Assembly: GCF_040712315.1 (NCBI RefSeq)
Contig: NC_134022.1
Location: 806,001 to 870,000, forward strand
From: Castanea sativa
Taxonomy: Eukaryota; Streptophyta; Magnoliopsida; Fagales; Fagaceae
Length of the DNA: 64,000 nt
Direction: 5' to 3'
In this document: piece after piece, positions 22,750-41,102 of the stretch
How the letters are laid out: each line of letters starts with the position of its first letter
Numbering within the stretch: position 1 is the first letter of the stretch
Position numbers and translations under genes: made by a program
Notes under the pieces: generated by a model
Databases searched by the model: none
What the model was told of the DNA's origin: nothing
What the model saw: the letters and a program-made list of their open reading frames with translations, nothing else

Positions 22750-23196
22750 TGATCCTAGTTTCCCACATGGTAAAGTGTATATATAAGCTCTTGGTTACCC
22801 TCCCATTGCAAGCCAGTTTTCAATGGTGAATTCTACCGATGGGTTTGTATCATTTGGTATCAGAGACAACCACCATATCGAGTAATTGGATGTATCTCAT
22901 TGAGTATGGGATCAAACAAGTTGCAGCTTCGTGATCGGATCTCGGAATGGGCAATCTAGAGGCTAGATTAAAATAACTGAGAGGTGAATGGAGCAGCTAA
23001 AAAGAAAAAAGGCTACCATTGGGTTAGTGTCAATAGAGTGAGTCGAAGACAGTGGCTACGAAGTATGGTAGTATGTTATCATCCTAGTGTCCCACATGAA
23101 TTAAATATAAGCTTAATCATATGTATATAAGCTCTTGAGTAGTCTTCCTTTGCAAGTTGGTTTTCAAATGTGAGTTCTACCTATGATTTTGTATCA
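22750..23196 (+). mobile_element. TRIM-like miniature LTR retrotransposon
   Basis: The left repeat (22750-22852) ends in CA and is followed two bases later by TGGTATCAGAGAC, an initiator tRNA-Met primer site. A second copy of the repeat (about 23079-23196, with a short internal insertion) follows a non-coding interior of about 225 bp. There is no coding capacity, no clear target duplication and only a weak polypurine tract, so the outer limits are tentative. Confidence 0.55.
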
Positions 23197-23210
23197 ATTC
23201 ACCTCCTTCA

Positions 23211-23310
23211 TAGTCTTAGAGAGGGAAGGATTTCATGAAAGGAAGCTTAGGAATTCGTGGTAGTCTTAGAGAGGGAAGGATTTCATGAAAGGAAGCTTAG
23301 AAATTGGTGG
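23211..23310. repeat. 50-bp tandem duplication
   Basis: Two head-to-tail copies starting TAGTCTTAGAGAGGGAAGGA, with two or three differences. Confidence 0.85.
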
Positions 23311-24605
23311 GTGTCTTTTAAGGAGGAAGACCGTGATCTCTATGTTATGAACCTCCATCGATTGGAATTTGTTGGAGGTCATGGCCACTCGTTGGGATCC
23401 CTCTCTTTGTTGCATCTTTATGGAGGGTAGATTTGATACCTACCATGGAGGAGTACCTTCGGCTCTTGGGTTTGATTGTTCAATTAGAAAAACATTACTA
23501 CCCATCCACTCATCCTCGCATATCAAAGTGACGATTTGATTTGTACGGGGAGGTATCCATGATCGGGTTGGAGATAAACCCTTGGAGTTTGTATAACTTG
23601 ATTTGCGTCATCATTTTGCCCAACAGAGTTTGAGAGCAACTTTTTAGATTCTAGCAAGGATTAGGATATCATTCGATGTCGAGCTTTTTTGATTGCCTTC
23701 TTTGGGCTAATACTATTTCCGTCTTGATGAGCTGATTTTAATATATTTTCCATGTTTCTTGTTGTTCTTAGTGAGACCTTTAGATCTTTGACATTATGTT
23801 GGGAGCAAGGTTAAGGTCAACTTCATTGTTGTGTCAATCATTTGCAATTATGGTTTTGCAATCTCGTGAGATATTTATTGTAGGAAATTCACCAGGAATT
23901 TCATTCTACATAGGTTAAGGAGACAGTAGCCATAAAACTTCTTTTCTTAGGAGATGCATGTGAATGAGCAGATTATTTGTTTGGGCTGGATTTTGAGGGT
24001 TGGGTTTGGGGGTTAGGTGGGGTTGTGCTAGCTAGGTGTAATGGTTGGACAAACTATGATGACTTCTTTGGTGCTCTTTTGGTTGGGATTTAGGGTTACA
24101 TCGGATATTACTCCGGTATGACTGTGAGACAATTTGGGGATGTTTAGTGTATCCCTTGATTGAGTGATCTATTTGAGGTTTAGGGATTTTGAGGTTGGGT
24201 GAGCCAAGATCCAATGTTGGACAAGGCTTATGGGTTGTGGGAGAGGCAAAGTCGGTTATTGAGTTCCCCCATGTATGGGTGAATGGGCTTCTCCTAAGTT
24301 TGTAGATTAAATGGCTACTAGTGATTTATACTTCCTTCTCCAGCCCCTACCTGTTAAGGCTTGTGACCTGAGATTCAAGGTCAACTCCACATATACTTTA
24401 GGGGGTTCAAATGAATCCTTGACTTGAAAAAAAAAATTATATATATAAAATATTTTTTTACTAATTTAATTTTGTCAATTTTGAAAATACTTTTACATTT
24501 CCTATTCTAAATCTTGCACAACCTAATCACATATCAACCCTGGCCAAAATCAAATAATAACACAGATCAGCCCATCCCAAAACCAAACAATATCACAAAT
24601 CATGA

Positions 24606-24637
<32 letters not shown>

Positions 24638-24688
24638 ATGAATCTCATCTCAACAACATGGTGTCTCTCTTTTATTATAAATTTATAC

Positions 24689-24723
<35 letters not shown>

Positions 24724-26006
24724 ATTTGATACTAATTGTGTGCATTTTTTTTAATGTTTATTTTTGTTATAATGTTAGTTGTGTGAGTTATGATATGTGT
24801 GAATTTGTACATGTATAGTATAAATATAATATAACTTTATATAATTCAATATTTAAGAAATATAGAAGGTTTGTTATATGTGTATGTATTGTTATTTTGT
24901 TAAAATAATTTTTTATTATAAAGTTAGCGATTCAAGAAAAAAATAGTAAAGTTAGTGATTTTTTAAACATACTCTTAATGTATTATTCATGTATAGATGA
25001 GTCTGGTTGTATAGACAAGTGGGTTGAGTTTTGTCATTTTGTTTAAAATATTTTAATAAAAATAATGACAATTGCATAAACATAAAAATGTTATATAAAC
25101 TTAATAAAATAAAAGTGTTGCACGTATCTACATTGATAATAAATAATAACAACTAATAATAAACTATCGTGTAATGATTTTCAAAATTTGAAAACTCGCA
25201 GAAGAAAATTGTAAAACTATTTTTGTGTGTGTGTCAATAACTCAGTATATTCAAATTATATTTTTATTAAAATTTTTTTTAATTTAAGTTTCTAAAAAAA
25301 ATCTGCGGATAGAGAATCCAGCAAGTTTGCACGTAATATTGGCTTCTCCCAAGCTTATTTTAAAACTTCCAAATGGGCTTCCTAATTTTTCCGATATCCC
25401 ACGCAAGATAATTGATCAACTCTGGCATTCATTCACATAAACAACTGGCTTAACCAAGTTATAGAGATCATTATTGCAAAAGTGGAGGTGGCTGAATCTG
25501 TTGCAGGAAATGAATAGCTTTTAGAATTAGGGCACATGTGATGTGATACGGAAAAGTGAAAAGAAAATAGAAAAAGAGAAACAAGGTAATGAAATTGGGT
25601 TGTTCGAATCTAACATGCCAAGCACTGAGCAATGATCTACAAGATAGAAGTACATCAAATATATTTTAGAACCCTTTATTTATTTATTTATATATGCGGC
25701 AAGTTGATGCATCACTTGATGCACTTTATATCTGTACCTGTGAGGCTGTGACTAGTCCACTATAATTAAACCACCTTGCCAAACATATATATCATAATCA
25801 TATTTATAAATCTTTTATTTTTTTAGAGTAATTAAGCTAGAATTAATATTTCATAATCATATATTTGATACCCCTGAATAATGTAGAATATATAGACTGC
25901 TTGAATGTGTTTCGTATAAAGCTCTACACTCTACAGTGTCCCTAATCTTTATTGCACATTCCATGATTACAGATTTTTCCTGTCACTCGTGTTTACAGTT
26001 TTTTTT

Positions 26007-26065
<59 letters not shown>

Positions 26066-26238
26066 ATATATTTTCATTACATAATCACACCCATAAGTTA
26101 AGTAATGTCCTTTATCTGACACTAATTATTCAACCAGGTCTCTTTATTGCTTAAATTTGTTAGTTAGCCAGCCCAGGAGTCTTTATCTAAGATTACCATA
26201 ATTAATATTTGATACAGTTTAAGAAAGTACATTGTTTT
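23311..26238. other. Intergenic, degraded repeats only
   Basis: 23311-24440 is less AT-rich and looks like old retroelement interior, but no frame or motif is preserved. 24440-26238 is AT-rich, with (CT)n near 24606, (TG)n near 24697 and (TA)n at 26010-26051. Confidence 0.4.
26010..26051. repeat. (TA)n microsatellite
   Basis: About 21 TA units running into (TG)n. Confidence 0.9.
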
Positions 26239-26252
26239 ACAAATTAACTAAT

Positions 26253-26414
26253 ACCACCACGCACTCTTGGTGTGGTGGTCACTCCACAAGTATAAATGCT
26301 TGTAGAATGTGGGAGGCAAGGACCGGAGTTCAAGTCTCCAAAAGAGAGATTCACACACACATACACTTAGATTAGGTTAGAGTAAAAATTATATCTTGTA
26401 TCAACAAAAAAAAA
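26253..26414 (+). repeat. SINE with clear target-site duplication
   Basis: tRNA-like head with box B GAGTTCAAGTCTCC, a CACACACATACACTTAGATT body, TATCTTGTATC and a terminal A-run. The flanks are 14-bp direct repeats ACAAATTAACTAAT / ACAAATTAATTAAT (26239-26252 and 26415-26428). Reverse-oriented relatives lie at 26525-26700 and 52908-53065. Confidence 0.8.
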
Positions 26415-26524
26415 ACAAATTAATTAATTATTTGGTGCCAAGATCCAATAATTCTTTCCTTTCATAAAATAAAATTAAAAAAAAAATTCAATAAATCTTT
26501 CCATTTTCATGCCCTTAATAGACA

Positions 26525-26700
26525 TTTTTTTTATATATATACAATATAGAAATTTTATTCTAACTTAATTTAAGTGTATATATATGTGAAACTTCCTCCT
26601 AAAAATTTAGACCCCAGCTCTTACCCCCACACTCCATAAGCACTTACACTTGTACAATGACCATCATGCCAAAGATACGCAGTGGTCTTAATAGCCACCT
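26525..26700 (-). repeat. SINE, same family as 26253-26414
   Basis: Reverse-oriented relative beginning after a T-run, with the complementary TAAGTGTATATATATGTG body and a diverged box B (TTTAGACCCCAG). Confidence 0.65.
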
Positions 26701-27525
26701 TTGAAAAGTTACAAACACAACAATGTTACTGTCCGTATTAATTTTGGTCAAAGCTCACTTCTTCTTCTTTTTTTTTTTTTTGTATTCTTGTGAGTTTGAG
26801 TAAATTGTTTGGATTTTTTGTGCCAGGAGTCCATTAAATCAAGCAAAACATCCTCAATATTTTCACAACAATTTCATAATAAATTTTGAGTAGCAAGTTG
26901 TTATTGATCATAATCTGAGCTCACAGCTAAAATCTCTTTTTTACCCAAAAATTATAAACACACGCCTAAGAATTGATGCAAAATCAAAGACATTCTGAAA
27001 TTTTTATGAATGCTGCATGAGAATACATGTGTGAAACTCAGGATCTCAATCGTATCGCTAACCTAAGCACAAGGATCTATAATTAATCTGAATAATTCAC
27101 ACATCATAATATAATCCATATGATATGATCTATTAATCAAATGCTCATAATCATGTTTTGTTGCAATGTATGAATATACGAAGGCATAATGATGAGAGTA
27201 TGAGACATATAAGAGAATATATAACATGAAAAATAAATCGATAAACATTCTAAAAAGTAAAAAGAGAGATACAATCAACCGAAAACAGCATGTTATAATT
27301 CATATAAAATAAATCCTAACCTAAACATATATTTCCAAATTTTACGAAACCAAGCATGCTTGATCTACATAAACCACATAAATTCAAATACAAGAAAATC
27401 CTAATTTTAACTACTAAGAGTAGCGGCTTTACTTGCACTCACTCTCCATTGCATAAGTGAGTTGCACATCATTGAAACGTAACACACATCGGATCAAATG
27501 AACACAAAATTGATTACCATCTTCC
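26701..27525. other. Intergenic, no gene seen
   Basis: AT-rich sequence without a recognisable feature. Confidence 0.4.
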
Positions 27526-27777
27526 TGTTAGAAGTATTGGTTAAATAATTAAATTTACCATATTTCAATAGTTTAAGCTTTTGGGACAATCAGTAATTTA
27601 TCATGGTATCAGAGCATGAGATCCTAAGTTCGATCATTGTCTCCTCCACTCTACCTCCCATTTAAATTCCCACGTGTTGGGTCTCACCTATTAAAAGGTA
27701 GTTTTAGCCCACACATGAGGGGGAGTGTTAGAAGTATTAGTTAAATAATTAAATTTACCATATCCCAATTGTTTAAG
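27526..27777 (+). mobile_element. TRIM retrotransposon with 78-bp LTR
   Basis: The 5' LTR is 27526-27603 (TGTTAGAAG...TTATCA). The primer site TGGTATCAGAGCA follows immediately at 27604. About 120 bp later a purine tract GAGGGGGAG directly precedes a second LTR copy from 27726. That copy matches the first for about 52 bp and is cut at 27777. It encodes nothing, so it must have moved with another element's proteins. Confidence 0.8.
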
Positions 27778-27779
27778 TC

Positions 27780-27849
27780 ATAATGCTGATATGGCTTCTT
27801 TTGATCACAAAGGGGACTAACCAAAGAGGGAAGTCATATCAGCATTATA
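27780..27849. repeat. Short foldback hairpin
   Basis: ATAATGCTGATATGGCTTC and its near-perfect inverted copy (one mismatch in 19) are separated by about 30 bases, right at the truncated TRIM end. Confidence 0.6.
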
Positions 27850-28228
27850 GAGATGCTTATAGACACTGTCGGTCCCATTTTGCGTTTTCATTTTTCAATT
27901 TTATGCTAATTTCTGTTATTTTTAAGAGATAAATTGGGGTTTTCAGACAGTTATGGACTATTTCTTGATTAACTCTTAAATACATTGTCTAGCAAGATAG
28001 AATAATTATCTTAAATAATTCAAGAAATTGGACATGTTTTGAGAGATTGGTGGTTGGTGGATTTAATGGATTGAATGCATGAATGAGAGATGCACCTTCT
28101 AGTTCTCCAATTGAGATTCTACGAATTTCTACATCGGAGCAAGACTACAATTGTCTAAACAACAAAATAGCAATTTCATTAACAGAAATTAGAGTACAAA
28201 CATGTGACTCATTATAAGTCTACTAAAA

Positions 28229-28234
<6 letters not shown>

Positions 28235-28294
<60 letters not shown>
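28235..28294. repeat. (TA)n microsatellite
   Basis: About 30 TA units, the longest such tract in the window. Confidence 0.9.
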
Positions 28295-28298
<4 letters not shown>

Positions 28299-28527
28299 TA
28301 CTACTCTAAGTGAAACTCTATTATGAAATATTAAAGAAAAGTTTAAAAATATTACTCCCATCAAAACTCAATTATAAATGTTTAAAAATTGTAATAGAAG
28401 TTTCATTATTTATTTGGAATTATTTTATAATATATTATATATTTTATAATAAAAATATATATTATAGTATTTAAAAAGTACATTTAACTTGGAAACTCTG
28501 AAAGCTTCAAAAACCTAAGACATTCTC

Positions 28528-28534
28528 TATAAAA
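28528..28534 (+). promoter_or_regulatory. TATA box of the PLR pseudogene
   Basis: TATAAAA in the same context as the intact gene (CTATAAAAAGCC), 70 bases before the ATG. Confidence 0.6.
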
Positions 28535-28597
28535 AGCCTTGGAAGGAAATAACTCAAGCACCAGCAGCTAGCAGGAAGTGAAAAAGAAAGAAAGATT

Positions 28598-28970
28598 ATG
28601 GAAAAAAGCAAAGTGCTGGTTGTAGGGGGAACTGGATATATAGGGAAGAGATTGGTGAAGGCAGTGACGGCGCCACGTTATACTCAGGGTGTTCCCAGGA
28701 ACACCCTGACTTGAAAAAAAAAATATTATATATAATAATTAAATTTTATTTATTTGTTTACCCTTAAAAAAAATTGGAACACCCTCAATCAAAATTAGGA
28801 ACACCCTCAAATTAAAAAAAAAAAAAAAAAAAATTGTTTGTTCTACTTTCAAGCAAAAAAAAAAAATTCAACTAAAATTTGAAAAAAAAAATTGTAACAG
28901 AGCAAAACAACGGACTCTCTCTCAACTCTCAAGCCCACAGCAAGCCCAACATCAAACCCACGGATTCTCA

Positions 28971-29002
<32 letters not shown>

Positions 29003-32000
29003 CCAAATCAGAAACCTCAAATCAGTAAATCAGTACATCAGAAATCACTAAAGGCTAAAGCAAACCTAAAAACAAAGAGCAACAGAGCAATGCCTCCCCT
29101 TAGAAATTAGATTGGTCCAGTCGCAGTCCAGACTCCAGAGCACATTGTCTTCGTCGCCCCTCATCGGAGATCGGTCCAATCGCAGTCCAGAGCATATCTT
29201 CAAAGATCGCTCGACGGAGATCGTGTCGCTGTCGTCGCACATCACGTCGCTACCGTCGCACATCGCTCGCAAATCGCTCGACGGTCACTGCCTCAGCCTT
29301 CACTCTTCAGGCCTCCCTGCTCCAATCCGGTGCTCCCTCAAGGTATATATATATCTCTCTCTCTCTCTCTCTCTCTTCTTTAAGAGATAATTTTATTTGA
29401 ATTGTGATTGGCTAAAGCAGAAGTTTAACTTTATCAATGTTTTGCCTATTTTTTGACTTTTTGAATTTGGCATCTTATGAGTTATGATTTTTTTTTTTGT
29501 TGGTAAACATGAGTTATGATTCTTATCCGTTGGTTGGTGTGTATTGGTGTTGGTGTTGGTGTTGGTGAGATATTAATTGTCTTTTAGTGTAATATTAGTG
29601 TGATTTGTGATTGTGAAATTTTCTGACTGACAACTGGCTCTTATGATTGAGCGCATTAGGCAGGCTTGTTTGTTGAGTGGGGTGGGGGTGGATGGGCTGA
29701 TGGGCACATGGGGCCGGGTAATTGGGTAAAGCACTAAAGCAGTGTAATGTGCACATCAGCACATGACTGGCTCTTTTAGTGTAATATGCACATGAGATGT
29801 ATGCTAGTGCAACTAATAAATAATAATTTAATTAACTAATAATTAATTGGAGAAAGTAATTAATAAAAAATAATTAATAATTTAATTAATCAATACATTA
29901 TAAAAGACAAATAAAATAAATTATGTTAGGCTAAACAACAATTAATAATTTTATAATTAATGAAACAACAATATAACAAATTATAATTTATAAAAGACAA
30001 ACAAATTAATGAAACAACTAAACAATAATAAATAATTTTATTAATATTTCAAATAAACTTATTGTTTATTGTTTATTCTTTTGCTACCCTGGGTAAAATT
30101 TTTGGGAACTAGAAACACCTTGAGAAAAATTCTTAGAGCCGCTACTTGGTGAAGGCAAGAGTTTAGCTGAAGGTCATGAGACATACATCCTCCATAGACC
30201 AGAAAACAAGTATGATATTGATAAAGTTCAAATGCTTTTGTCATTCAAGGAGCAAGGAGCTCACCTTGTGCCGGGTTCTTTTAGTGACCATCAGAGCCTT
30301 GTGAATGCTGTCAAATTAGTTGATGTTGTTAATTACCTGTGCAATAGCTGGTGTTCACGTCCGGAGCCACCAAATCCTCCTTCAACTTAAGCTTGTTGAT
30401 GCAATCAAAGAGGCTGGTAATGTAAAGGTAATAATACCATTTACTTGTTAGCGTACGTCTTCACTGCTATCTTGTTCTTCCATATTAATTTCAACCAATA
30501 AAACAACACGTATATACTATATATCTTGTTCCAATATATATAAGTTGGTTTTGTTCTGGTCAAAACGGATGAAATGTTCTATACAATTTATGAAACCGAT
30601 ACACTGCAAATTATGTTGATATTTATGGAACTATATATCCTTAAATAGAACAATATAATTAACGCATTCTTAACTAGGGTTGTAGTTTTGTTAATTATAC
30701 ATGACAAGTTTTTATATATATATTGATAGAGATTTTTGCCCTCTGAGTTTGGCACCGATCCTGCTAGAATGGAGAATGCATTAGAACCTGGAAGAGTAAC
30801 ATTTGATGACAAAATGGTGGTGAGGAAAGCTATAGAAGAAGCTCGGATACCTTTCACATATATTTCCGCAATCTGTTTTGCTGGTTATTTTCTTGGTGGT
30901 CTGTGCTAGCCTTGTAAGATCCTTCCTTCGAGGGATTCAGTGACTTTGTTGGGAGATGGCAATAAAAAAGGTATTTCCATGATAACCTTAATCTTTCCTT
31001 CTACAGACTGCAAAAGTACGTAGATTCATTTTATTGCACACTTTGAAAGCACAAAAGGGATAATTAATTTTATAATTAAGAAAAAATCTGTAAGCCTTTT
31101 TGTGGGCCACAGAGAGTTTTACTACAGATCATTTTCTTCTAGTTTTCTATCTACATCTTGAACCCCATTTGGTTTTGAATAAGTTAGAATAATGACGCTA
31201 AACAATTTTTTAAACTACTTGATGATTTTCTATATGTTGTCACTTTTCTATATTTACCTTCATAAGAGTTGAAACATTTCTTGTTTTAACTTTTAATGTG
31301 GTAGGAATTTATGTCGATGAAGAAGATATAGCATTAATGCACACCATCAAAACTATAGACGACCCTCGAGCGCTAAACAAGACGGTATATCTGAGGCCAA
31401 ACATCTTATCTCAAAGAGAAGTTGTTGAGATCTGGGAGAAGCTAATTGGCAAAGAGTTGAAGAAGTCTTCCACATCCAGGGAAGAGTTTCTAGCTTCCTT
31501 GAAAGGTAAGATGGTACTGGTTTAATTTCTAATTAAGACAAACATCGAATTAATATCCCATTTAGCTCCGAATTTATATATTTTTTTAGAAAATTTTAAC
31601 TTATAAAGTCTATCCGTTCTTGATGATCATTCTTTGTTATTAGACTAATATGCACAAATTAGTTCTTGGTGTAGCTTAACTAATAAAGTTTATTGTCGTC
31701 AACTTATTTTATTTCAATAGCAATAGCCATATTTTTTAAAGAAAAAAAAAATCAAATCTTAAGGGGGTGCCATGACCCGCTTAGACTAAGTCAACCTTGT
31801 ATCTCTTTTTATATGTCAAGTTCTAATAGGAAAAAAATAGAAAGAAAATATTTCTTATTTTATCATTTTTAAGGTAAAAAGTTATAAAAAAGAAAAAGAA
31901 AAATAGAGAATGAAGTTAAAATTAAATTGAAAACATTAGGTAAAAAGTTAAAATTAAATTGAAAACATTAGATAAAAAAAAATACTTTACCTTTCAAAAG

Positions 32001-33112
32001 AATGAAGAGCTTCTATAATCCAATATTATTTTCTAGTTAAACTCTAAAGTTTTTAAATACACAAAAGTTCACTAAATGGTTTAAAATTGTTATAATTTTA
32101 TCATTTCAAGAATTTAACAACTTATATAATACTTGAGATTTATTTAATTATTAAAAATAATTTTATAAAAATTATAAGTGAAATTAATTTTGACTGTGAA
32201 AACATTACAATAATGCTTATATATCTATATAACCTGAACAAATAAACTTTTTTTTTAGTAATACTTATTAAAACACACACGAAAATAGTAATACTAGTAT
32301 TTTAAACGATGTTTAATTATAATACATTATATAATCAAAGTACAACTACAAAATAATTTAACATTTATAGTTGTAAACTGAGGTTATAAATAACAAACAC
32401 TAGACACACAACTAATATGGCATAAACATCTCTAATTTTTTTTTTTTGAGTGGATAGTACAAAGATTGTTTATTTTTATGGGTTTTTTAAATATTAAAAA
32501 TACCTTTTTGTATTCTCAAAGTGGCATTTATTGTCCATATTGGTTTTCAGCACTAATATATATATACTGCGTATGTGTTGTACATGTGTGTGTGTGTTCA
32601 CAAAGTATCTACATTCGTTTATGGGTGCATAAAAATATACATATACTAATAATTTTTGCTCTCTTTAACTTTAAATCTTGACTTTGTCATTGGTTTCATA
32701 TATAACACAATTATATATTTTTTAAAATATTTTATTTTATTTTTCCAATATATAATTGCACATGCATAAGTACCCTTCGGATGTTGGCAAGGTTTGATCA
32801 ACTAATCGAAATGGTTTCAGACATTCGCATAACAATGGTCTCAGTATGCATAATTTTTTTTTTCAAAATTTCCTTATTTATTGTTTGATGTTTATATGTA
32901 TGCTAATTATGTCTGATATGGTTTTTCTATTTTCAATAGGAGAAGAGTAAGTGATGCAAGTTGGACTAATACATTACTTTCATGTTTGTTACGACGAGTG
33001 TCTAGCAAATTTCGAGATAGGAAATGATGAAGTACGTAGAAGCTTCTGAGCTTTATCCAGAGATCAAGTACACCACAGTGGAAAAATACATGAAACGCTA
33101 TGTAAAGGTATA
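28598..33112 (+). pseudogene. Pinoresinol-lariciresinol reductase pseudogene (tandem duplicate)
   Basis: It keeps the four-exon plan of the intact copy: exon 1 at 28598-28663 plus 30146-30427, exon 2 at 30730-30970 (241 nt, same length as in the intact gene), exon 3 at 31305-31505 and exon 4 from 32940 to about 33105. Introns are present, so it is a segmental duplicate and not a retrocopy. Damage: a hAT-like insert splits exon 1; a 2-bp insertion after it gives an immediate TAG; 4 bp are inserted near 30335; CAG became TAG at 30907-30909; TAA lies at 32948-32950; and a 4-bp insertion sits near 33030. Exon 3 has one extra and two missing codons compared with the intact gene. No functional enzyme can be made. 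Much of exons 2 and 3 is still very similar, so loss is not ancient. Confidence 0.92.
28664..30145. mobile_element. hAT-like non-autonomous element in PLR pseudogene exon 1, about 1.48 kb
   Basis: Both flanks read TTGGTGAAGGCA, which is single in the intact gene. The real duplication is probably the 8-bp GGTGAAGG, with chance identity on either side. The ends (C)AGTGACGGCGCC and (complement) GTAGCGGCTC resemble CAGTGGCGGA-type hAT termini. The interior holds A-runs, a GC-rich patch (29100-29340) and (CT)n, with no transposase. Confidence 0.8.
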
Positions 33113-34250
33113 AACTGTCATTGGCCAAGATTAAATTCAAGAGAACTGGCTGCTTCTATCTAGCTAGGAGTGGTGATTGGATTTGCATTATGTTTTAATT
33201 ACTCAGCCCACTTGTTGTCTTGGCGAAATAGACTTTTGCTTCTTGTGTACTTTCCTGTTGTCTTGTTTCCACTTTTCCTGCAGTTGGTTTTCAGTTGTTA
33301 TCTCTGTTTGTTATCTCTGGTGCATGTGTACTGGTTTTTTTTTTTAATCTCAATGAATAATATCTTTCCTTTGAGCAAAAGAAAAAAAATGAAAAAAGAA
33401 AGAAAAACTCTCACAGGCCAAAATCATTGTGACCATTTTGATTTGTCTATCAGTAGCCTACTAATTTGTTTTAATTTTTTTTTTTTTACATTGGTATATT
33501 TTCTACTTTATCTTAAGATTGTACCTAAAAAATAAGAGCTCCACCACCACCCCTCCCCAAAAGTATTGATCAACTACTTTAGTGAGTAAAAAGAAAGAAA
33601 AAAAAATTGAAAGATAATTTTTACAAACCTTAGCTTTTAGTTCTTTTTTTTTCTCTTGATTTTTTTAGTTTTTTATGTTTTGAGAAGAGAGAGGCATAAA
33701 AGGATAGCAAAAATAATAGAGGTGGAAAACTGGAGACAAACAAAGCTAACTTCAGTAGGATAAAGTGTCAATTTTTAAACTACATGTAGACAAATTGTTT
33801 TTTGGGCAAATCACAGGTGGGCAAAATGTAACCCTTATTTTTAAAAGCATATATATTTAAGATTTTAATTTAAATGTATACATACCTATAAGTTATTCTA
33901 ATGACCAATTTGAATGGAGGTGGAGTAAAGTAATGTTGCAGGGAGAGATCAATTGTGATGTTGCTCTCAGGAAAATTGTTTTTATACCTTGTGAAATTAT
34001 TTTTCAACTGGACCAAAAACACTCAAAAATACATAACGATTGACAATTAATAAAAAAAGGTTACAAGATTAGACCTTACAAATAGCTCCGCCTTGTTTAA
34101 AGAATATGATTTTCTACAGGCTTTTTTTTTTTTTTTTTTTACAGTTTTTAGATTATACAAACGATTGAAAGAAATCCAAGGAAACAATGATTTGGATTTT
34201 TCTTTATCCCCCTAGCTTACGGCCTGAACTATTTTGTCCAAACACCATAA

Positions 34251-34286
<36 letters not shown>

Positions 34287-34372
34287 CATTATCATTTGCT
34301 AAAATAGGATCGAAGTATTTGGGCAGAAGCATTCTTTAGGAAGAAAGGTAGCATGCTAATTAAGGTGGCCTG

Positions 34373-34406
<34 letters not shown>
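34251..34406. repeat. Inverted pair of (ATT)n and (AAT)n arrays
   Basis: (ATT)n at 34251-34287 and (ATA)n at 34373-34406 are complementary to each other across a spacer of about 85 bp. Confidence 0.85.
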
Positions 34407-34540
34407 TACTGAGTTACTCTTCCTAAGTTTTGCCCTAGCTCTTTTTATAATTTATGTACATCATCTAGAACTCTCCAATTTAATTTTGATCTCCATTCGT
34501 TTGTAATTAAGAGATACAACTGTGTGTCTTTGTTTTATCT

Positions 34541-34718
34541 TTTGACTAATGCATAAGAAATTAAATAAAGTAAAAAATGAAATGACCCAAAAACATTGTA
34601 ATCTCAAGTTTCTTCCCCGATAAGGGGAATTGACTATTGCATAAGAAATTAAATAAAGTTCGAAATGTAATATCCCAAAAACATTGTAATCTCAAAGTTT
34701 CTTCCCGAATAAGGGGAA
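34541..34718. repeat. 88-bp tandem duplication
   Basis: Two copies starting TTGACTA(A/T)TGCATAAG, differing by a few substitutions and a one-base indel. Confidence 0.85.
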
Positions 34719-34888
34719 TGCAAGTTAACTTGCTACAAAGCAAATGACCAAAATAGTTTTTCACTTTTGACACCAAAAGTGGCTTTTATTTTTTTCATGC
34801 AATTTCAACAATGCCATCAATCTTCAAAATTGGATTTAGTAGCGAATCCACAGCCTTGGTACATTAGAAAGTCAGTTAATCATTCTTC

Positions 34889-41027
<6,139 letters not shown>

Positions 41028-41102
41028 CTTCTGAAAACCACTTCTACTTCTTCTTGTGGGTGTCGTTTTGTTTGTTTGGTGTTTAGAGAGAGATACCAAG
41101 GA

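Larger units (their letters stand above)
33113..34888. other. Intergenic between PLR pseudogene and AAA ATPase gene
   Basis: No gene seen; an open frame near 33170-33535 is composed of hydrophobic low-complexity residues and is not convincing. Contains the trinucleotide arrays and the 88-bp duplication listed separately, and the 3' UTR of the minus-strand AAA gene near 34800-34888. Confidence 0.45.

Noticed and set aside
29112..29390. 92-codon open frame
   Set aside because: Located inside the hAT-like insert of the PLR pseudogene, in a GC-rich patch next to (CT)n; no recognisable protein.
33170..33535. 121-codon hydrophobic open frame
   Set aside because: Low-complexity Leu/Phe/Ser sequence from T-rich DNA in the 3' flank of the PLR pseudogene.
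41097..41099. Start of the AAA protein at TTG 41099
   Set aside because: The frame is open there but the codon is TTG; the first ATG in frame is at 41027, and no evidence supports non-ATG initiation.
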